A stretch of DNA of 64,000 nt from Bosea beijingensis (GCF_030758975.1 NZ_CP132359.1:3724009-3788008), one strand, 5' to 3'. Shown: positions 52,603 to 60,427, numbered from the stretch's first letter. Numbers and translations are program-made. Notes: a model not told the origin generated them from the sequence alone.

Positions 52603-52791
52603 TCATTCGCCGACACCCGCCGCAGGCTTGTCGTCCGGCTTTACCCGCGGCTTGTCGGCGTCTCCGGTGTCCTTCTCGGGATCGGGATCAATTGAGACCT
52701 TCGTGGTGGCGTCCTTGCCCTGATCGCCTTGGATCGATTTGACGCGTTGCTGCTCTTCAGGGCTGAGCTTGTTGCCATCGCCGTCACGCAT
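52603..52791 (-). CDS. Small acidic protein of unknown function
   Basis: A 62-residue charged protein beginning MRDGDGNKLSPEEQQRVKSI and ending in a Lys/Asp/Pro-rich tail (DADKPRVKPDDKPAAGVGE). It has no hydrophobic core and is probably disordered. ATG at 52791 has GAGG upstream and a near-perfect stress-type promoter at 52825-52849. It is not part of any longer convincing frame. Confidence 0.62.
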   Translation of the reverse strand: MRDGDGNKLSPEEQQRVKSIQGDQGKDATTKVSIDPDPEKDTGDADKPRVKPDDKPAAGVGE

Positions 52792-52824
52792 GGGTGCCTC
52801 GCATCTGGAATGCCCCCCGAGGTG

Positions 52825-52849
52825 AACGGGCTTCCGCCCCAGCGGTTCC
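52825..52849 (-). promoter_or_regulatory. EcfG-type promoter upstream of the small acidic protein
   Basis: GGAAC (52849-52845) and CGTT (52828-52825) on the minus strand are 16 bases apart, an exact match to the general-stress consensus, 33 bases before the start codon at 52791. Confidence 0.65.
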
Positions 52850-52895
52850 GGTCTCACTCGCTGCTCGGCGCGATTTTCTCCGTTTGCTGCGGTTA

Positions 52896-52921
52896 GGAAC
52901 CAATCCGCTCCGACGACTGTT
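52896..52921 (+). promoter_or_regulatory. EcfG-type promoter upstream of the 24-residue membrane peptide
   Basis: GGAAC (52896-52900) and TGTT (52918-52921) are 17 bases apart, 35 bases before the peptide start at 52957. It diverges from the 52825-52849 promoter, so one short region may fire both ways under stress. Confidence 0.6.
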
Positions 52922-52956
52922 TGCCTGTCACTTTCGCTCATCAGCAGGAGGGGCTC

Positions 52957-53031
52957 ATGGACAGCATCATTTACCTCGTCGGTCTCGTGGTGGTCATCAT
53001 GGCCATCCTGTCGTTCCTCGGCCTTCGATAG
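52957..53031 (+). CDS. 24-residue single-span membrane peptide
   Basis: ATG at 52957 follows an AGGAGG ribosome site at ideal spacing and encodes MDSIIYLVGLVVVIMAILSF followed by LGLR, a single hydrophobic membrane segment. The strong ribosome site, stress-type promoter and position 9 bases before the next gene argue that it is real despite its size. Function is unknown. Confidence 0.65.
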   Translation: MDSIIYLVGLVVVIMAILSFLGLR

Positions 53032-53040
53032 GAGTTCGCC

Positions 53041-53910
53041 ATGTCCATGTCTGGAACGGACGTCGTCGTCGCCCCCGTCACCGTCAACAAGGAGAATCGC
53101 TCCTATGTACAATGGGGACCGATCATCGGCGGCGCGGTGATCGCGACCGCCATCTCCACCATCATGACGGTTTTCGGCTCGGCGATCGGCCTGTCGATGG
53201 TCTCCGCCGATTTCGAGAAGAGTTCGAGCGCGACCGCCCTGGCGATTGCCGGTGCCCTCTGGGCGCTCTGGGTCATGGTATCCGCGACGGTGGCGGGAGG
53301 CTACCTCGCCGGGCGCATGCGCCAGCCGAGCTTCGATGCCAATGGCGAAGAGCGAAAGGTGCGCGACGCAACGCATGGCCTGCTCGTCTGGGCGACCGGA
53401 GCGCTTCTGATCACCATCGTCGCGACATCCTCGCTCTTCAGTGCGGCAAAGACGGCGGCCAGCGGCGTGGCCAGCGCAAGCTCCGGGGTAGCCACCCTGG
53501 TTTCCCAGAACGTCGATCCAATGGCGATGGCGCTGGACAACATCATGCGCGCCAACGGCCAGCAGCCGCCGACCGCCCAGGAACGCGATGAAGCCTCCCG
53601 GATCTTCGTCAGCGCCCTCGCGAATGGCAGGATCGAACAGGGTGATCGGGACTATCTCGCCTCGCGACTGGCCGCCCGCTCCGGGATCAGCGAGCAGGAT
53701 GCGCAGAAGCGGATCGACGACGCCTATGCGCGGATTTCGCAGGCCAAGGAGACCGCCAAGCAAGCGGCCGAGCGTGCCCGCAAGACCGCGGTACTGACGG
53801 CGTTCCTGACGGCCGCAGCACTGCTCGTTGGCGCCGCGGCGGCCTCGTGGGCCGCCACATTGGGCGGGGAACATCGGGACGAGAACCTCCGGGTCGAACC
53901 GACCCTCTGA
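53041..53910 (+). CDS. Conserved multi-span membrane protein
   Basis: A 289-residue protein with membrane segments at about 25-52, 68-90, 115-135 and 250-272, and a soluble helical region (about 165-245) rich in Arg, Glu and Ala. GGAG precedes ATG. It resembles TIGR04086-like membrane proteins of rhizobia but no catalytic motif is visible. It is co-transcribed with the 24-residue peptide and followed by a terminator. Confidence 0.75.
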   Translation: MSMSGTDVVVAPVTVNKENRSYVQWGPIIGGAVIATAISTIMTVFGSAIGLSMVSADFEKSSSATALAIAGALWALWVMVSATVAGGYLAGRMRQPSFDANGEERKVRDATHGLLVWATGALLITIVATSSLFSAAKTAASGVASASSGVATLVSQNVDPMAMALDNIMRANGQQPPTAQERDEASRIFVSALANGRIEQGDRDYLASRLAARSGISEQDAQKRIDDAYARISQAKETAKQAAERARKTAVLTAFLTAAALLVGAAAASWAATLGGEHRDENLRVEPTL

Positions 53911-53936
53911 ACGGCTCCTCGATCAGGCAAGCCACC

Positions 53937-53966
53937 CTCGGCCCGCCGCGGCGGGCCGAGTCTTTT
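53937..53966 (+). terminator. Rho-independent terminator
   Basis: A 10-base-pair stem CTCGGCCCGC / GCGGGCCGAG with a 4-base loop is followed by TCTTTT, 26 bases after the membrane-protein stop. Confidence 0.85.
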
Positions 53967-53975
53967 CATCTCACC

Positions 53976-54001
53976 CGAACGGATCGCAGCGCGTCGGCGT
54001 T
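53976..54001 (+). promoter_or_regulatory. Weak EcfG-type promoter
   Basis: CGAAC (53976-53980) and CGTT (53998-54001), 17 bases apart, match the stress pattern with one change in the -35 element, 31 bases before the small gene at 54033. Confidence 0.35.
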
Positions 54002-54032
54002 TCTCCAGCATCACGATCGGAAAGGACATGCG

Positions 54033-54209
54033 ATGAATGAGGAGCAACCCAAGAGAAAGGGCAGCACGAACGGCCCGACGGAACCCAATCAGCGGCCGCC
54101 CGAGCGACGCGAAGGCCCTGCGAAAGAGGCTGTGAAAGGACCGGCTGTGATTTCGGAGGGGAATGCCACACAGCGGGAGCGCGACGATCGCCGGAAACGA
54201 GAAAGGTAA
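54033..54209 (+). CDS. Small disordered hydrophilic protein
   Basis: A 58-residue protein (MNEEQPKRKGSTNGPTEPNQ onward) very rich in Glu, Arg, Pro and Gln, with no hydrophobic stretch. AAAGGA precedes the ATG by 6 bases. It is probably an intrinsically disordered stress protein. No family is recognised. Confidence 0.55.
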   Translation: MNEEQPKRKGSTNGPTEPNQRPPERREGPAKEAVKGPAVISEGNATQRERDDRRKRER

Positions 54210-54288
54210 GATCGAGGCCGGTCGGTAAGGCCGGCTTCGCGTAGCGGAGAGGGCCTCGACCTCCAGCGACATGATGATGGCGAGCGCG

Positions 54289-54489
54289 TTATTCCGCGGC
54301 TTCGGACCTGTGCTGCTTCGCTTCTGCCGCGGGAACCAGCAGCTTCGCCCGATTGCCCTCGATCGCGACGATCAGCCCGATATCGAGATAGTAGTGCGTG
54401 CCTCCGGATGACGGGTCTGACTTCTTGAGCTTGAGGAGCGTTCCGGACACCGCGTCGACCGTGCCGACATGCACGCCGTCCGAACCCAC
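54289..54489 (-). CDS. DUF2171-family protein, 5' end apparently frameshifted
   Basis: 66 residues from GTG at 54489 ([22 protein letters not shown], then [14 protein letters not shown]) match the DUF2171 PRC-barrel-like fold. Upstream, a near-ideal AAGGAG and ATG (54525) open a frame that ends after ten codons, while the homologous residues [10 protein letters not shown] continue in the GTG frame without a start. A one-base change near 54515 would join them into the expected full-length protein. Either the gene is damaged or translation begins at the GTG. Confidence 0.6.
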   Translation of the reverse strand: MGSDGVHVGTVDAVSGTLLKLKKSDPSSGGTHYYLDIGLIVAIEGNRAKLLVPAAEAKQHRSEAAE

Positions 54490-54620
54490 GATCTCACGAC
54501 CTTCTCGAACCTGTTCGATGAATCATGGCGATCTCCTTTGCTGGAATCGCGGCCCCTCCATCGCGGCTCTCCGAGCAATGACGGTCCGCTCCCTTCGAAA
54601 CCGGCCCTTTGCCGCGTAGA

Positions 54621-55283
54621 TCAGGAGAGCTGTGGCCGTGAAAAGGCCGCGAGCCCCTTGCCGTCGATGACTTCGATCCGCGCCCGCGACGAGCGGATCA
54701 GACGCTCACCTTCGAGAACATGGAGCGCGACCGTCACGCCGGAGCGGCGCACGCCCAGCGTATGGGCGAGATCGTGATGAGTGATCGGAATGATGTCGCT
54801 CGCCAGGGTCTCGCCGCAGCGGGTGATCCAATGCGCAACGCGCCGCTCCAGCGACAGCGCCACCGTGCGAGCCGCTTCATCGAGATATCGGCCAGCAGCC
54901 CGCAGGGCATGGAACATCAGCCGCTCGCGCAATCCGCCATCCTCGCGCAGGAGACGCCGCAAGGTTTGAGGAGCGACGCAGATGAAACTGCCGGATTTCA
55001 GAACCTTCGCGGACATGTCTGCGAACTCCGGAGCGAAGAGCTTCTGGATGCCGATCGCATCGCCACGACTACCGAAGCCGATCTGGAACCTCGCCTGCCC
55101 GCGCTGGAGCACCAGGGTCGCAATACCGTCGATCGGGAAATAGATTGCGTCGGCGAGCGGAAGCTCCGCGCCGGCCTCGAAGCGGATACGCCGGGCAACC
55201 GGCCCCAGCAACTCATCCAGGCTTCGTTGCCGCGTATCGTCAATCTCGGCGTTTCGGGGGCTTTCCCGATAGCGAGCATTCAT
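54621..55283 (-). CDS. Crp/Fnr-family transcriptional regulator (copy 1)
   Basis: A 220-residue regulator with a cyclic-nucleotide-type beta-barrel (about 20-125, LADAIYFPIDGIATLV) and a C-terminal winged helix (ITHHDLAHTLGVRRSGVTVALHVLE). The Cys cluster of Fnr and the full cAMP pocket of Crp are absent, so the signal is unknown. A CTAACATGGGTTAG inverted repeat lies 52 bases upstream. Confidence 0.85.
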   Translation of the reverse strand: MNARYRESPRNAEIDDTRQRSLDELLGPVARRIRFEAGAELPLADAIYFPIDGIATLVLQRGQARFQIGFGSRGDAIGIQKLFAPEFADMSAKVLKSGSFICVAPQTLRRLLREDGGLRERLMFHALRAAGRYLDEAARTVALSLERRVAHWITRCGETLASDIIPITHHDLAHTLGVRRSGVTVALHVLEGERLIRSSRARIEVIDGKGLAAFSRPQLS

Positions 55284-55334
55284 GGGCGCCTCCGTTGGGA
55301 AGCGGCAGCGTCACCTGAACCAGACCCGATGGCA

Positions 55335-55348
55335 CTAACATGGGTTAG
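55335..55348. promoter_or_regulatory. CTAAC-ATGG-GTTAG palindrome, candidate Crp/Fnr operator
   Basis: A perfect 5-base inverted repeat around ATGG upstream of the first Crp/Fnr gene. The CACTAACAT word is repeated at 56510-56518 (minus strand) upstream of the second Crp/Fnr gene and at 60379-60387. Confidence 0.45.
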
Positions 55349-55423
55349 ATGACGAGAACCGCGCGGCTGCTCATCCCGGCCGCCCTCGCGATGGCTGATC
55401 AACGCAGCGCGAAACGAATAGGT

Positions 55424-55666
55424 TCAGTCGTCCCGGTCGAAGCTTTCGGAAAGATCGAGACGCAACGCATAGACGGTCTTTCCGTCGCGGTTGCGGACCG
55501 ATACGCTGATCGGCCGGCTGCCGCCATCATCGGTATAGTCCCGGATCATGTCGCGGACCGCCCGCCGGGCTTCGGCACAGGCGCGGTTATAGGAGGCGAA
55601 CTCAGTCCCGATGCCATCCCGGACGTCGAGCATCCCGTCAAAGGTATCGATGAAATAGCGTGTCAT
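55424..55666 (-). CDS. DUF6894-family small protein
   Basis: An 80-residue protein starting MTRYFIDTFDGMLDVRDGIG, with the conserved aromatic-acidic N-terminus and the C-terminal ISVSVRNRDGKTVYALRLDL of this alphaproteobacterial family. Predicted alpha/beta, soluble. It lies 28 bases downstream of the second Crp/Fnr gene and is probably co-transcribed. Function is unknown. Confidence 0.78.
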   Translation of the reverse strand: MTRYFIDTFDGMLDVRDGIGTEFASYNRACAEARRAVRDMIRDYTDDGGSRPISVSVRNRDGKTVYALRLDLSESFDRDD

Positions 55667-55694
55667 GGTGCAGCTCCTGCACCTGTCTTGCGCC

Positions 55695-56420
55695 TCAGCG
55701 CGGTTCCTGGGTCAGGTTCAGATAAGTCTTGTCGAAGTCGCCCAGAGCGACCAACCGATCGAAGTCAATGATTTCGACCTGTTCGCCATTCCAGTCAACC
55801 ACGCCGAGCCCGCGCAGCTCCTGGAGCGTCCGGTTCACGTGCACGGCCGACAGCCCGACGACATCCGCCAACTCGGCTTGCGTGAGGCGGAAGGGAAAGC
55901 TGTGGCCCGATACCAGGCCGACGATCTCCATCCGGGTCCAGAGCTCGCAAAAAAGATGAGCCATATGCTGCATGGCCGTGCTGCGGCCGAGACAGGCGAT
56001 CCAGGCGCGCTGGATGGCGCCGTCGATTGTTGTCATCAGCCAGAACAGGCGCCCAAGATGCGGAGAGGCATCGATGATGCGCCGGATTTCGGCATGGGGC
56101 ACGAAAATGGCGGCAACCTCGGTCAGGGCGACGACAGCGTGGTCCATCCGCTTGAGCACGAAGCTATGCAGATCCACGAAATCGCCGGCGACGTGCAGGG
56201 CGCTGATCTGCCGCTTGCCCTCGGCCGTGACCATCTCGCGACCGGAAATGCCCTGGACCATCAGGCAGCTTTCGCCGGGCTGCGTCTTGGCCCGCACGAT
56301 CTCCTGCCCGCGCCGGAAGCCCTGGACGCGCAGTTGTGCTGATGACAGCAACGCCAGCTCGTCGGGCGACAACCGGTCGCGCCGCTCCAAGGTTCGAATA
56401 AACGGTCGCAGCCTGTTCAT
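55695..56420 (-). CDS. Crp/Fnr-family transcriptional regulator (copy 2)
   Basis: A 241-residue regulator: sensor barrel (about 25-145, KTQPGESCLMVQGISGREMV), dimer helix, and winged helix LTQAELADVVGLSAVHVNRTLQEL. It belongs to the group without the Fnr Cys motif. ATG at 56420 follows GGAAG. It is divergent from the DUF72 gene. Confidence 0.87.
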   Translation of the reverse strand: MNRLRPFIRTLERRDRLSPDELALLSSAQLRVQGFRRGQEIVRAKTQPGESCLMVQGISGREMVTAEGKRQISALHVAGDFVDLHSFVLKRMDHAVVALTEVAAIFVPHAEIRRIIDASPHLGRLFWLMTTIDGAIQRAWIACLGRSTAMQHMAHLFCELWTRMEIVGLVSGHSFPFRLTQAELADVVGLSAVHVNRTLQELRGLGVVDWNGEQVEIIDFDRLVALGDFDKTYLNLTQEPR

Positions 56421-56500
56421 CGCACTTCCAATTCGGCGAATTCCGGCGGCGTGAACGACGCTGCCGTGAATCTCCGTATGGACGCAAAAAGCCGGCTGGG

Positions 56501-56518
56501 GATTTACCTATGTTAGTG
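56501..56518 (-). promoter_or_regulatory. CACTAACATAGG element upstream of Crp/Fnr copy 2
   Basis: On the minus strand CACTAACATAGGTAAATC shares CACTAACAT with the palindrome at 55335 and the element at 60379. It lies in the divergent region between copy 2 and the DUF72 gene. Confidence 0.35.
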
Positions 56519-56623
56519 GATGGCGCCGTCTTCACAGGTGTCGGAAGGCGCACCGGAGCGGCTGCGAACGAAACCGGCGCGGGCGCGTTGCCGGGGAACG
56601 AGCACCTGTGGGAGCGCCGTTTC

Positions 56624-57544
56624 ATGCGAAAGGAAGATCGGCAGGACAAGAAGGTCCGGATCGGGCTGTCCGGCTGGACCTATGCGCCCTGGCGCGGGCA
56701 TTTCTACCCGAAAGGGCTGGTGCAGAAGCGCGAGCTTTCCTACGCAGCCGATCAGTTCCCGGCGCTGGAGGTCAACGGTACCTTCTATGGCCTGCAGAAG
56801 CCCGAGGTTTTCGGGCGCTGGAAAGAGGCTGTGCCCGACGACTTCGTCTTTGCGATCAAGGGCTCGCGCTACATTACCCATGTGCTGCGGCTCCGGGATG
56901 TCGAGACGCCGCTGAGCAATTTCCTGGCATCCGGCCTGCTCCGCCTCGGCTCCAAGCTCGGGCCGCTGCTCTGGCAGTTTCCGCCGAGCTTTCGTTTCGA
57001 TGCCGCGCTCATGGAAAAGTTTCTGAAGCTGCTTCCCAAAGATACGCAGGAAGCCGCTACACGCGCCAAGCGGCACGACGAGCATCTTGATGGCCGGGCC
57101 TGGGTCGAAACCGATAAGAAGCGCCCGCTACGGCATGCGGTCGAGATTCGACATGACAGCTTTCGCGATCCCGCTTTCATCGATCTGCTGCGCCGCTATG
57201 GAATCGCGCTCGTCTGCGCCGACACAGCCGACTGGCCGTTGCTGATGGATCTGACCGCCGACTTTGCCTATTGCCGGCTACACGGCTCCAAGGAGCTCTA
57301 TCGGTCTCGTTATGACGAAGCTGACCTGGAGCGCTGGGCTGCGCGCATTCGTGCCTGGCGTTCAGGGCAACCGATGCGGGACGGCGATTTCGCCGCAGAT
57401 CAGAAGAGCGCCACCGATCAGCCACGCGACATCTACCTGTTCTTCGACAACACCGACAAGCGACATGCACCGCAGGACGCGGCTGTCTTGATGCGCATGC
57501 TCGGCATCGCCTGGCCCGAAGCGGCAAAGCCCAAGGCAGCATAA
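56624..57544 (+). CDS. DUF72 (YecE-like) TIM-barrel protein
   Basis: A 306-residue protein with the family start RIGLSGWTYAPWRGHFYP and the motifs EVNGTFYGLQKPEVFGRW, LLWQFPPSFRFD, HAVEIRHDSF and YLFFDNTDKRHAPQDA. The fold resembles a TIM barrel; a catalytic role is unproven in the family. ATG at 56624 is preferred to longer readings. It runs tail to tail with the CinA-like gene, 6 bases apart. Confidence 0.85.
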   Translation: MRKEDRQDKKVRIGLSGWTYAPWRGHFYPKGLVQKRELSYAADQFPALEVNGTFYGLQKPEVFGRWKEAVPDDFVFAIKGSRYITHVLRLRDVETPLSNFLASGLLRLGSKLGPLLWQFPPSFRFDAALMEKFLKLLPKDTQEAATRAKRHDEHLDGRAWVETDKKRPLRHAVEIRHDSFRDPAFIDLLRRYGIALVCADTADWPLLMDLTADFAYCRLHGSKELYRSRYDEADLERWAARIRAWRSGQPMRDGDFAADQKSATDQPRDIYLFFDNTDKRHAPQDAAVLMRMLGIAWPEAAKPKAA

Positions 57545-57550
57545 CGGGCT

Positions 57551-58009
57551 TCAGTCGCCGGCTCCGTGCAGAAGCCGGTGCGCCGCCGGGTCACTAAGCT
57601 GCGCCAGGGCGAATGTCAGCGCGGCCTGCACGGCAAGATGCGCCAACGCCGCCGGCGCAAGTTGCCCGAATTCACAATGGAGGCTCGAAGCATTCCCGGC
57701 CGCGGCGAGGCCGACGAACACCCGCCCGATGGGATTGCCATCCTCGTCGGGCTCGGCACCGGTAACCCCGGTGATCGCCAGCGCCAGATCGGCACCGCCG
57801 CGCTCAAGCGCGCCCCTGGCCATCGCCTCGGCGACATCGGCATGAACGGCCGTGCATGCGGCGAGCAGCCCCGGCGATACGCCGACCAACTGGGTTTTCG
57901 TAGACTTGGTGTAGGTGACGAAGCCGCCTGCCAGGACGGCGGCCGCTCCAACCGCTCGCGACAGGCGATGCGCGAGCATCCCGGCTGTGCAGGATTCGGC
58001 TGTGACCAA
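57551..58009 (-). CDS. CinA C-terminal-domain protein (nicotinamide-nucleotide amidase type), start unclear
   Basis: The 152 residues from TTG at 58009 contain TAESCTAGMLAHRLS and LALAITGVTGAEPDED, hallmarks of the CinA/PncC amidase that deamidates nicotinamide mononucleotide. Family-like sequence (FEEIETLADRLIGLAANRGLRL) continues upstream in the same frame to the stop of the preceding gene without ATG, GTG or TTG. A CTG at 58054 is preceded by GAGGAG at good spacing and may be the true start; an ATG at 58113 in another frame would need a frameshift. Confidence 0.78.
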   Translation of the reverse strand: MVTAESCTAGMLAHRLSRAVGAAAVLAGGFVTYTKSTKTQLVGVSPGLLAACTAVHADVAEAMARGALERGGADLALAITGVTGAEPDEDGNPIGRVFVGLAAAGNASSLHCEFGQLAPAALAHLAVQAALTFALAQLSDPAAHRLLHGAGD

Positions 58010-58090
58010 GCGAAGTCCACGGTTTGCCGCCAGCCCGATGAGCCGATCGGCCAGTGTTTCGATCTCCTCGAACCGAGCGTCACTACCTGT

Positions 58091-58501
58091 TCAAGATTGA
58101 TGCTCTCTGACATAGCGATGGTCCGTATGGCGGCCGGCATAGTCGCGGTCGATCTCGTCGATCAGCCGATCGCCGCCATCCCGGTCGACCTTTCGCAGGA
58201 TCGCATCGAGCTTGGCCTCCATGCGGTCGTCGCCCTCCTTCGATTGTGGCGAGCCGACATGCAGGAGCATCGCGAGCCCGGCGACCTGCCAGATCAACTG
58301 CAGAAATTCGGACTGCCAGTTCTCCAGTGTGTCCCGCATCATCTCGATAAAATAGCCGTTGAACTCGGCGTTTTGGCCAAGAGCACCCTGTTCCTGCGCG
58401 TAGGCGAACCAGCCGAAAATCCAGTGGCCGACAAGGCTGATCAGGAAAAAGCCGCCCGTGACCCAGACAAAGCCGTAGCGCGACCAGATCGTGCGTCCCA
58501 T
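58091..58501 (-). CDS. DUF6766-family membrane protein
   Basis: A 136-residue protein starting MGRTIWSRYGFVWVTGGFFL, with a membrane segment at about 10-35 and another near 65-85 (FLQLIWQVAGLAMLLHVGS), ending in a charged tail. ATG at 58501 has AAGGAATG upstream. Its TGA directly precedes the CinA frame. Function is unknown. Confidence 0.75.
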   Translation of the reverse strand: MGRTIWSRYGFVWVTGGFFLISLVGHWIFGWFAYAQEQGALGQNAEFNGYFIEMMRDTLENWQSEFLQLIWQVAGLAMLLHVGSPQSKEGDDRMEAKLDAILRKVDRDGGDRLIDEIDRDYAGRHTDHRYVREHQS

Positions 58502-58617
58502 CTCGCATTCCTTGCCTGCGGCAAACCGCCTGGCCGCTTGCCGTACCCTCCCTGCCGACAACGTGCCGCATCGCCGGCAGGGTGGCACCCAGCCTTAAGG
58601 CCAGATGCCGGCAATGG

Positions 58618-59112
58618 TTACGCCGCCTGCTTGTTGACGGAGGTCATGCCGAGCTTCGTGAGAAGCTGATCGGTCTTCTCCTCCTCAGTGAGCGTCTGAT
58701 CGAGGAGCTTGACGGCATCCTTCAGCCCAAGTTGCTGCGCCCAGGCCTTGAGCGTGCCGTAGCGTGCGATCTCGTAATGCTCGACGGCCTGGGCCGCGGC
58801 GACTAGGCCGGCATCAAGGGCCGGGCTGCCTTCGAATTCCTCGATGATGCCCTTGCCTTCCTCGATGATTCCGAGAATGGCGTCGCAAGTCTTGCCACGC
58901 GGCGCCTTGCCGATGGCCTCGAAGATTTCGGTCAGGCGCTCGACATGGCCCTCGGTCTGCTCGCGATGAGTCTCGAAGGCCTGCTTGAGCTCCGGCGCGT
59001 TCGCTGCCTTCGCCATCTTCGGCAGCGCCTTCAGGATCTGCTTTTCAGCGTAATAGATGTCCTTCAGCGTATCGAGGAAGAGATCGTCGAGGGTTTTCGG
59101 TTCGCTCGGCAT
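58618..59112 (-). CDS. YciE/YciF ferroxidase family protein (DUF892)
   Basis: A 164-residue four-helix ferritin-like protein with DLFLDTLKDIYYAEKQILKAL and later Glu/His positions (THREQTEGHVERL, QAVEHYEIARYGTL) that form the di-iron site. Members are stress-induced. AGGAGA precedes ATG at 59112; an ATG 18 bases earlier has no site. Confidence 0.9.
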   Translation of the reverse strand: MPSEPKTLDDLFLDTLKDIYYAEKQILKALPKMAKAANAPELKQAFETHREQTEGHVERLTEIFEAIGKAPRGKTCDAILGIIEEGKGIIEEFEGSPALDAGLVAAAQAVEHYEIARYGTLKAWAQQLGLKDAVKLLDQTLTEEEKTDQLLTKLGMTSVNKQAA

Positions 59113-59144
59113 GATGGTCTCCTGATCCATGAATTGCGGACGAA

Positions 59145-59164
59145 GCCCCGCCTTGCGGCGGGGC
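59145..59164. terminator. GC-rich stem-loop between stress genes
   Basis: GCCCCGCC-TTGC-GGCGGGGC forms a perfect 8-base-pair hairpin just downstream of the 59179-59715 gene. No T-run follows on either strand, so it is a weak terminator or mRNA-stabilising hairpin. Confidence 0.5.
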
Positions 59165-59178
59165 CCGAAGCGAGGCTG

Positions 59179-59715
59179 CTAGACGACCGGCGGCCGATAA
59201 GGCGCCGCGGTCTCGTCGAAGCGCGACCAGCCGCCAGCGCGGTATTCGGCGAGCCTCTCGTCGCGATTGATGGGTGTCGCGCCATCGAGAATGGCCTGGA
59301 CGGCGGGGACATCTTCGTCGGCGGTCCGCACCGAGACGACCGTTCCACCACGCCGCACCGTCTCCGCATAGTAATTGGCATCTTCCTCGCTATGTCCGGC
59401 ACTGGTGAAGGCACCGATCAGGCCACCGGCTGCCCCGCCGGCAACGGCGCCGGCCGCTGTCGCAGCGAGCCAGCCGGCTGCGACCACGGGGCCGATACCG
59501 GGAATGGCGATCATGCCGATGCCGGCGAGCAGGCCGGCTGCGCCGCCGAGAGCCGCACCGATGCCGGCGCCCTCCCCGGCATTGCTGTCGTCGACCGACG
59601 CATGGCGGCCGACCACGCTGATATCAGCGGAACTCACGCCTTCGGCTTCCAGCGCTTCCACGACGGAGCGGGCGGTTTCGTAGCTGTCATAGGAACGGGT
59701 GAGTGTCTGGGTCAT
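59179..59715 (-). CDS. General-stress-type glycine-zipper protein
   Basis: A 178-residue protein. The N-terminus (TRSYDSYETARSVVEALEAEGV) is the YflT-like stress fold; the centre (about 50-105) is a long Gly/Ala glycine-zipper region (GGAAGLLAGIGMIAIPG) likely to enter a membrane. AAGGAAG precedes ATG. It is co-transcribed with the small secreted gene 17 bases upstream. Confidence 0.78.
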   Translation of the reverse strand: MTQTLTRSYDSYETARSVVEALEAEGVSSADISVVGRHASVDDSNAGEGAGIGAALGGAAGLLAGIGMIAIPGIGPVVAAGWLAATAAGAVAGGAAGGLIGAFTSAGHSEEDANYYAETVRRGGTVVSVRTADEDVPAVQAILDGATPINRDERLAEYRAGGWSRFDETAAPYRPPVV

Positions 59716-59732
59716 CTCGCTCTTCCTTTCGA

Positions 59733-60035
59733 TTACTGGCGGGTGATGTTGCCGCGATAGTCGACGCTGACATTGACCTGGGCGCCGCCATGCGTGGCCA
59801 TCCCCCGCCAGACGCCGTTGTCATCCTTCTTCAGGCCGGTGACCTGCGAATAGCCGTTGGCTTCGAGGCGGCTTTTCGCCTGGCCTTCGGTGAAGCTGTT
59901 CGCGCCAGGCAGCGGTGCATTCTTGTCCGCTTCCGCACCGGGCGCCGGCTTCGGCGAGGTCGTGGAGGTCTGCGCGAACGCGCCGAACGAGGTCATCGCT
60001 GCCAGAAGCGACGTGAGCACGAGCTTTCTCATCAT
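59733..60035 (-). CDS. Small secreted PepSY-like protein
   Basis: A 100-residue protein with a signal peptide (MMRKLVLTSLLAAMTSFGAFAQ) and a mature part with FTEGQAKSRLEANGYSQVTG and VSVDYRGNI, resembling a single PepSY-type repeat of periplasmic proteins. Two adjacent ATGs follow AGGGA. A stress-type promoter lies 47 bases upstream. Confidence 0.72.
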   Translation of the reverse strand: MMRKLVLTSLLAAMTSFGAFAQTSTTSPKPAPGAEADKNAPLPGANSFTEGQAKSRLEANGYSQVTGLKKDDNGVWRGMATHGGAQVNVSVDYRGNITRQ

Positions 60036-60081
60036 GATGTCCCTGAATGGAGAGCGGCTGGCGCCGCGGGATGCTCAATCG

Positions 60082-60107
60082 AACATCATCGCGAGCAATT
60101 CTGTTCC
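60082..60107 (-). promoter_or_regulatory. EcfG-type promoter for the secreted/glycine-zipper pair
   Basis: On the minus strand GGAAC (60107-60103) and TGTT (60085-60082) are 17 bases apart, ahead of the start at 60035. Confidence 0.58.
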
Positions 60108-60213
60108 GGCCTGGCGCAGCAGGTCAGCATGGCCACGCTCCTAATGCATTGATTTGCAACGAGAAACCAGCGCTCATCCGAGCCGGCGCGCTAGATATGT
60201 TCACTGATGGTTT

Positions 60214-60229
60214 TGTACGCTCGCGTACA
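60214..60229. promoter_or_regulatory. TGTACGC-TC-GCGTACA palindrome
   Basis: A perfect 7-base inverted repeat with a 2-base centre in the 392-base intergenic region 60036-60427, without a T-run, so it is more like an operator than a terminator. The only other sites seen there are two candidate promoter-type elements (60082-60107 and GGAAC-N16-GGTT at 60244-60268) and CACTAACAT at 60379. Confidence 0.4.
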
Positions 60230-60427
60230 TCATCCAAATCCCAGGAACGGGGGCGGAACACAATGGTTGTGGCCCTCGCCCTATGGAGGGCCATGGCAGG
60301 GTCGATCTCCGGCCCATCATATCCTCCGAAACCGGGGAGCGACGGGTTCTCTCCAATCACGCGCGCTAGCTGCGGCGCCACTAACATATGATAACGAAAC
60401 TTGACTGGCGCGGACCTACAAAAATCC

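Noticed and set aside
53301..53874. Minus-strand frame overlapping the membrane-protein gene and reading into the small acidic protein
   Set aside because: Only the last 62 codons (52603-52791) have a ribosome site and plausible composition; the upstream part is antisense to a clear gene.
56595..56621. EcfG-type promoter before the DUF72 gene
   Set aside because: GGAAC and CGTT are 18 bases apart and the second lies 3 bases before the start codon, leaving no room for a leader.
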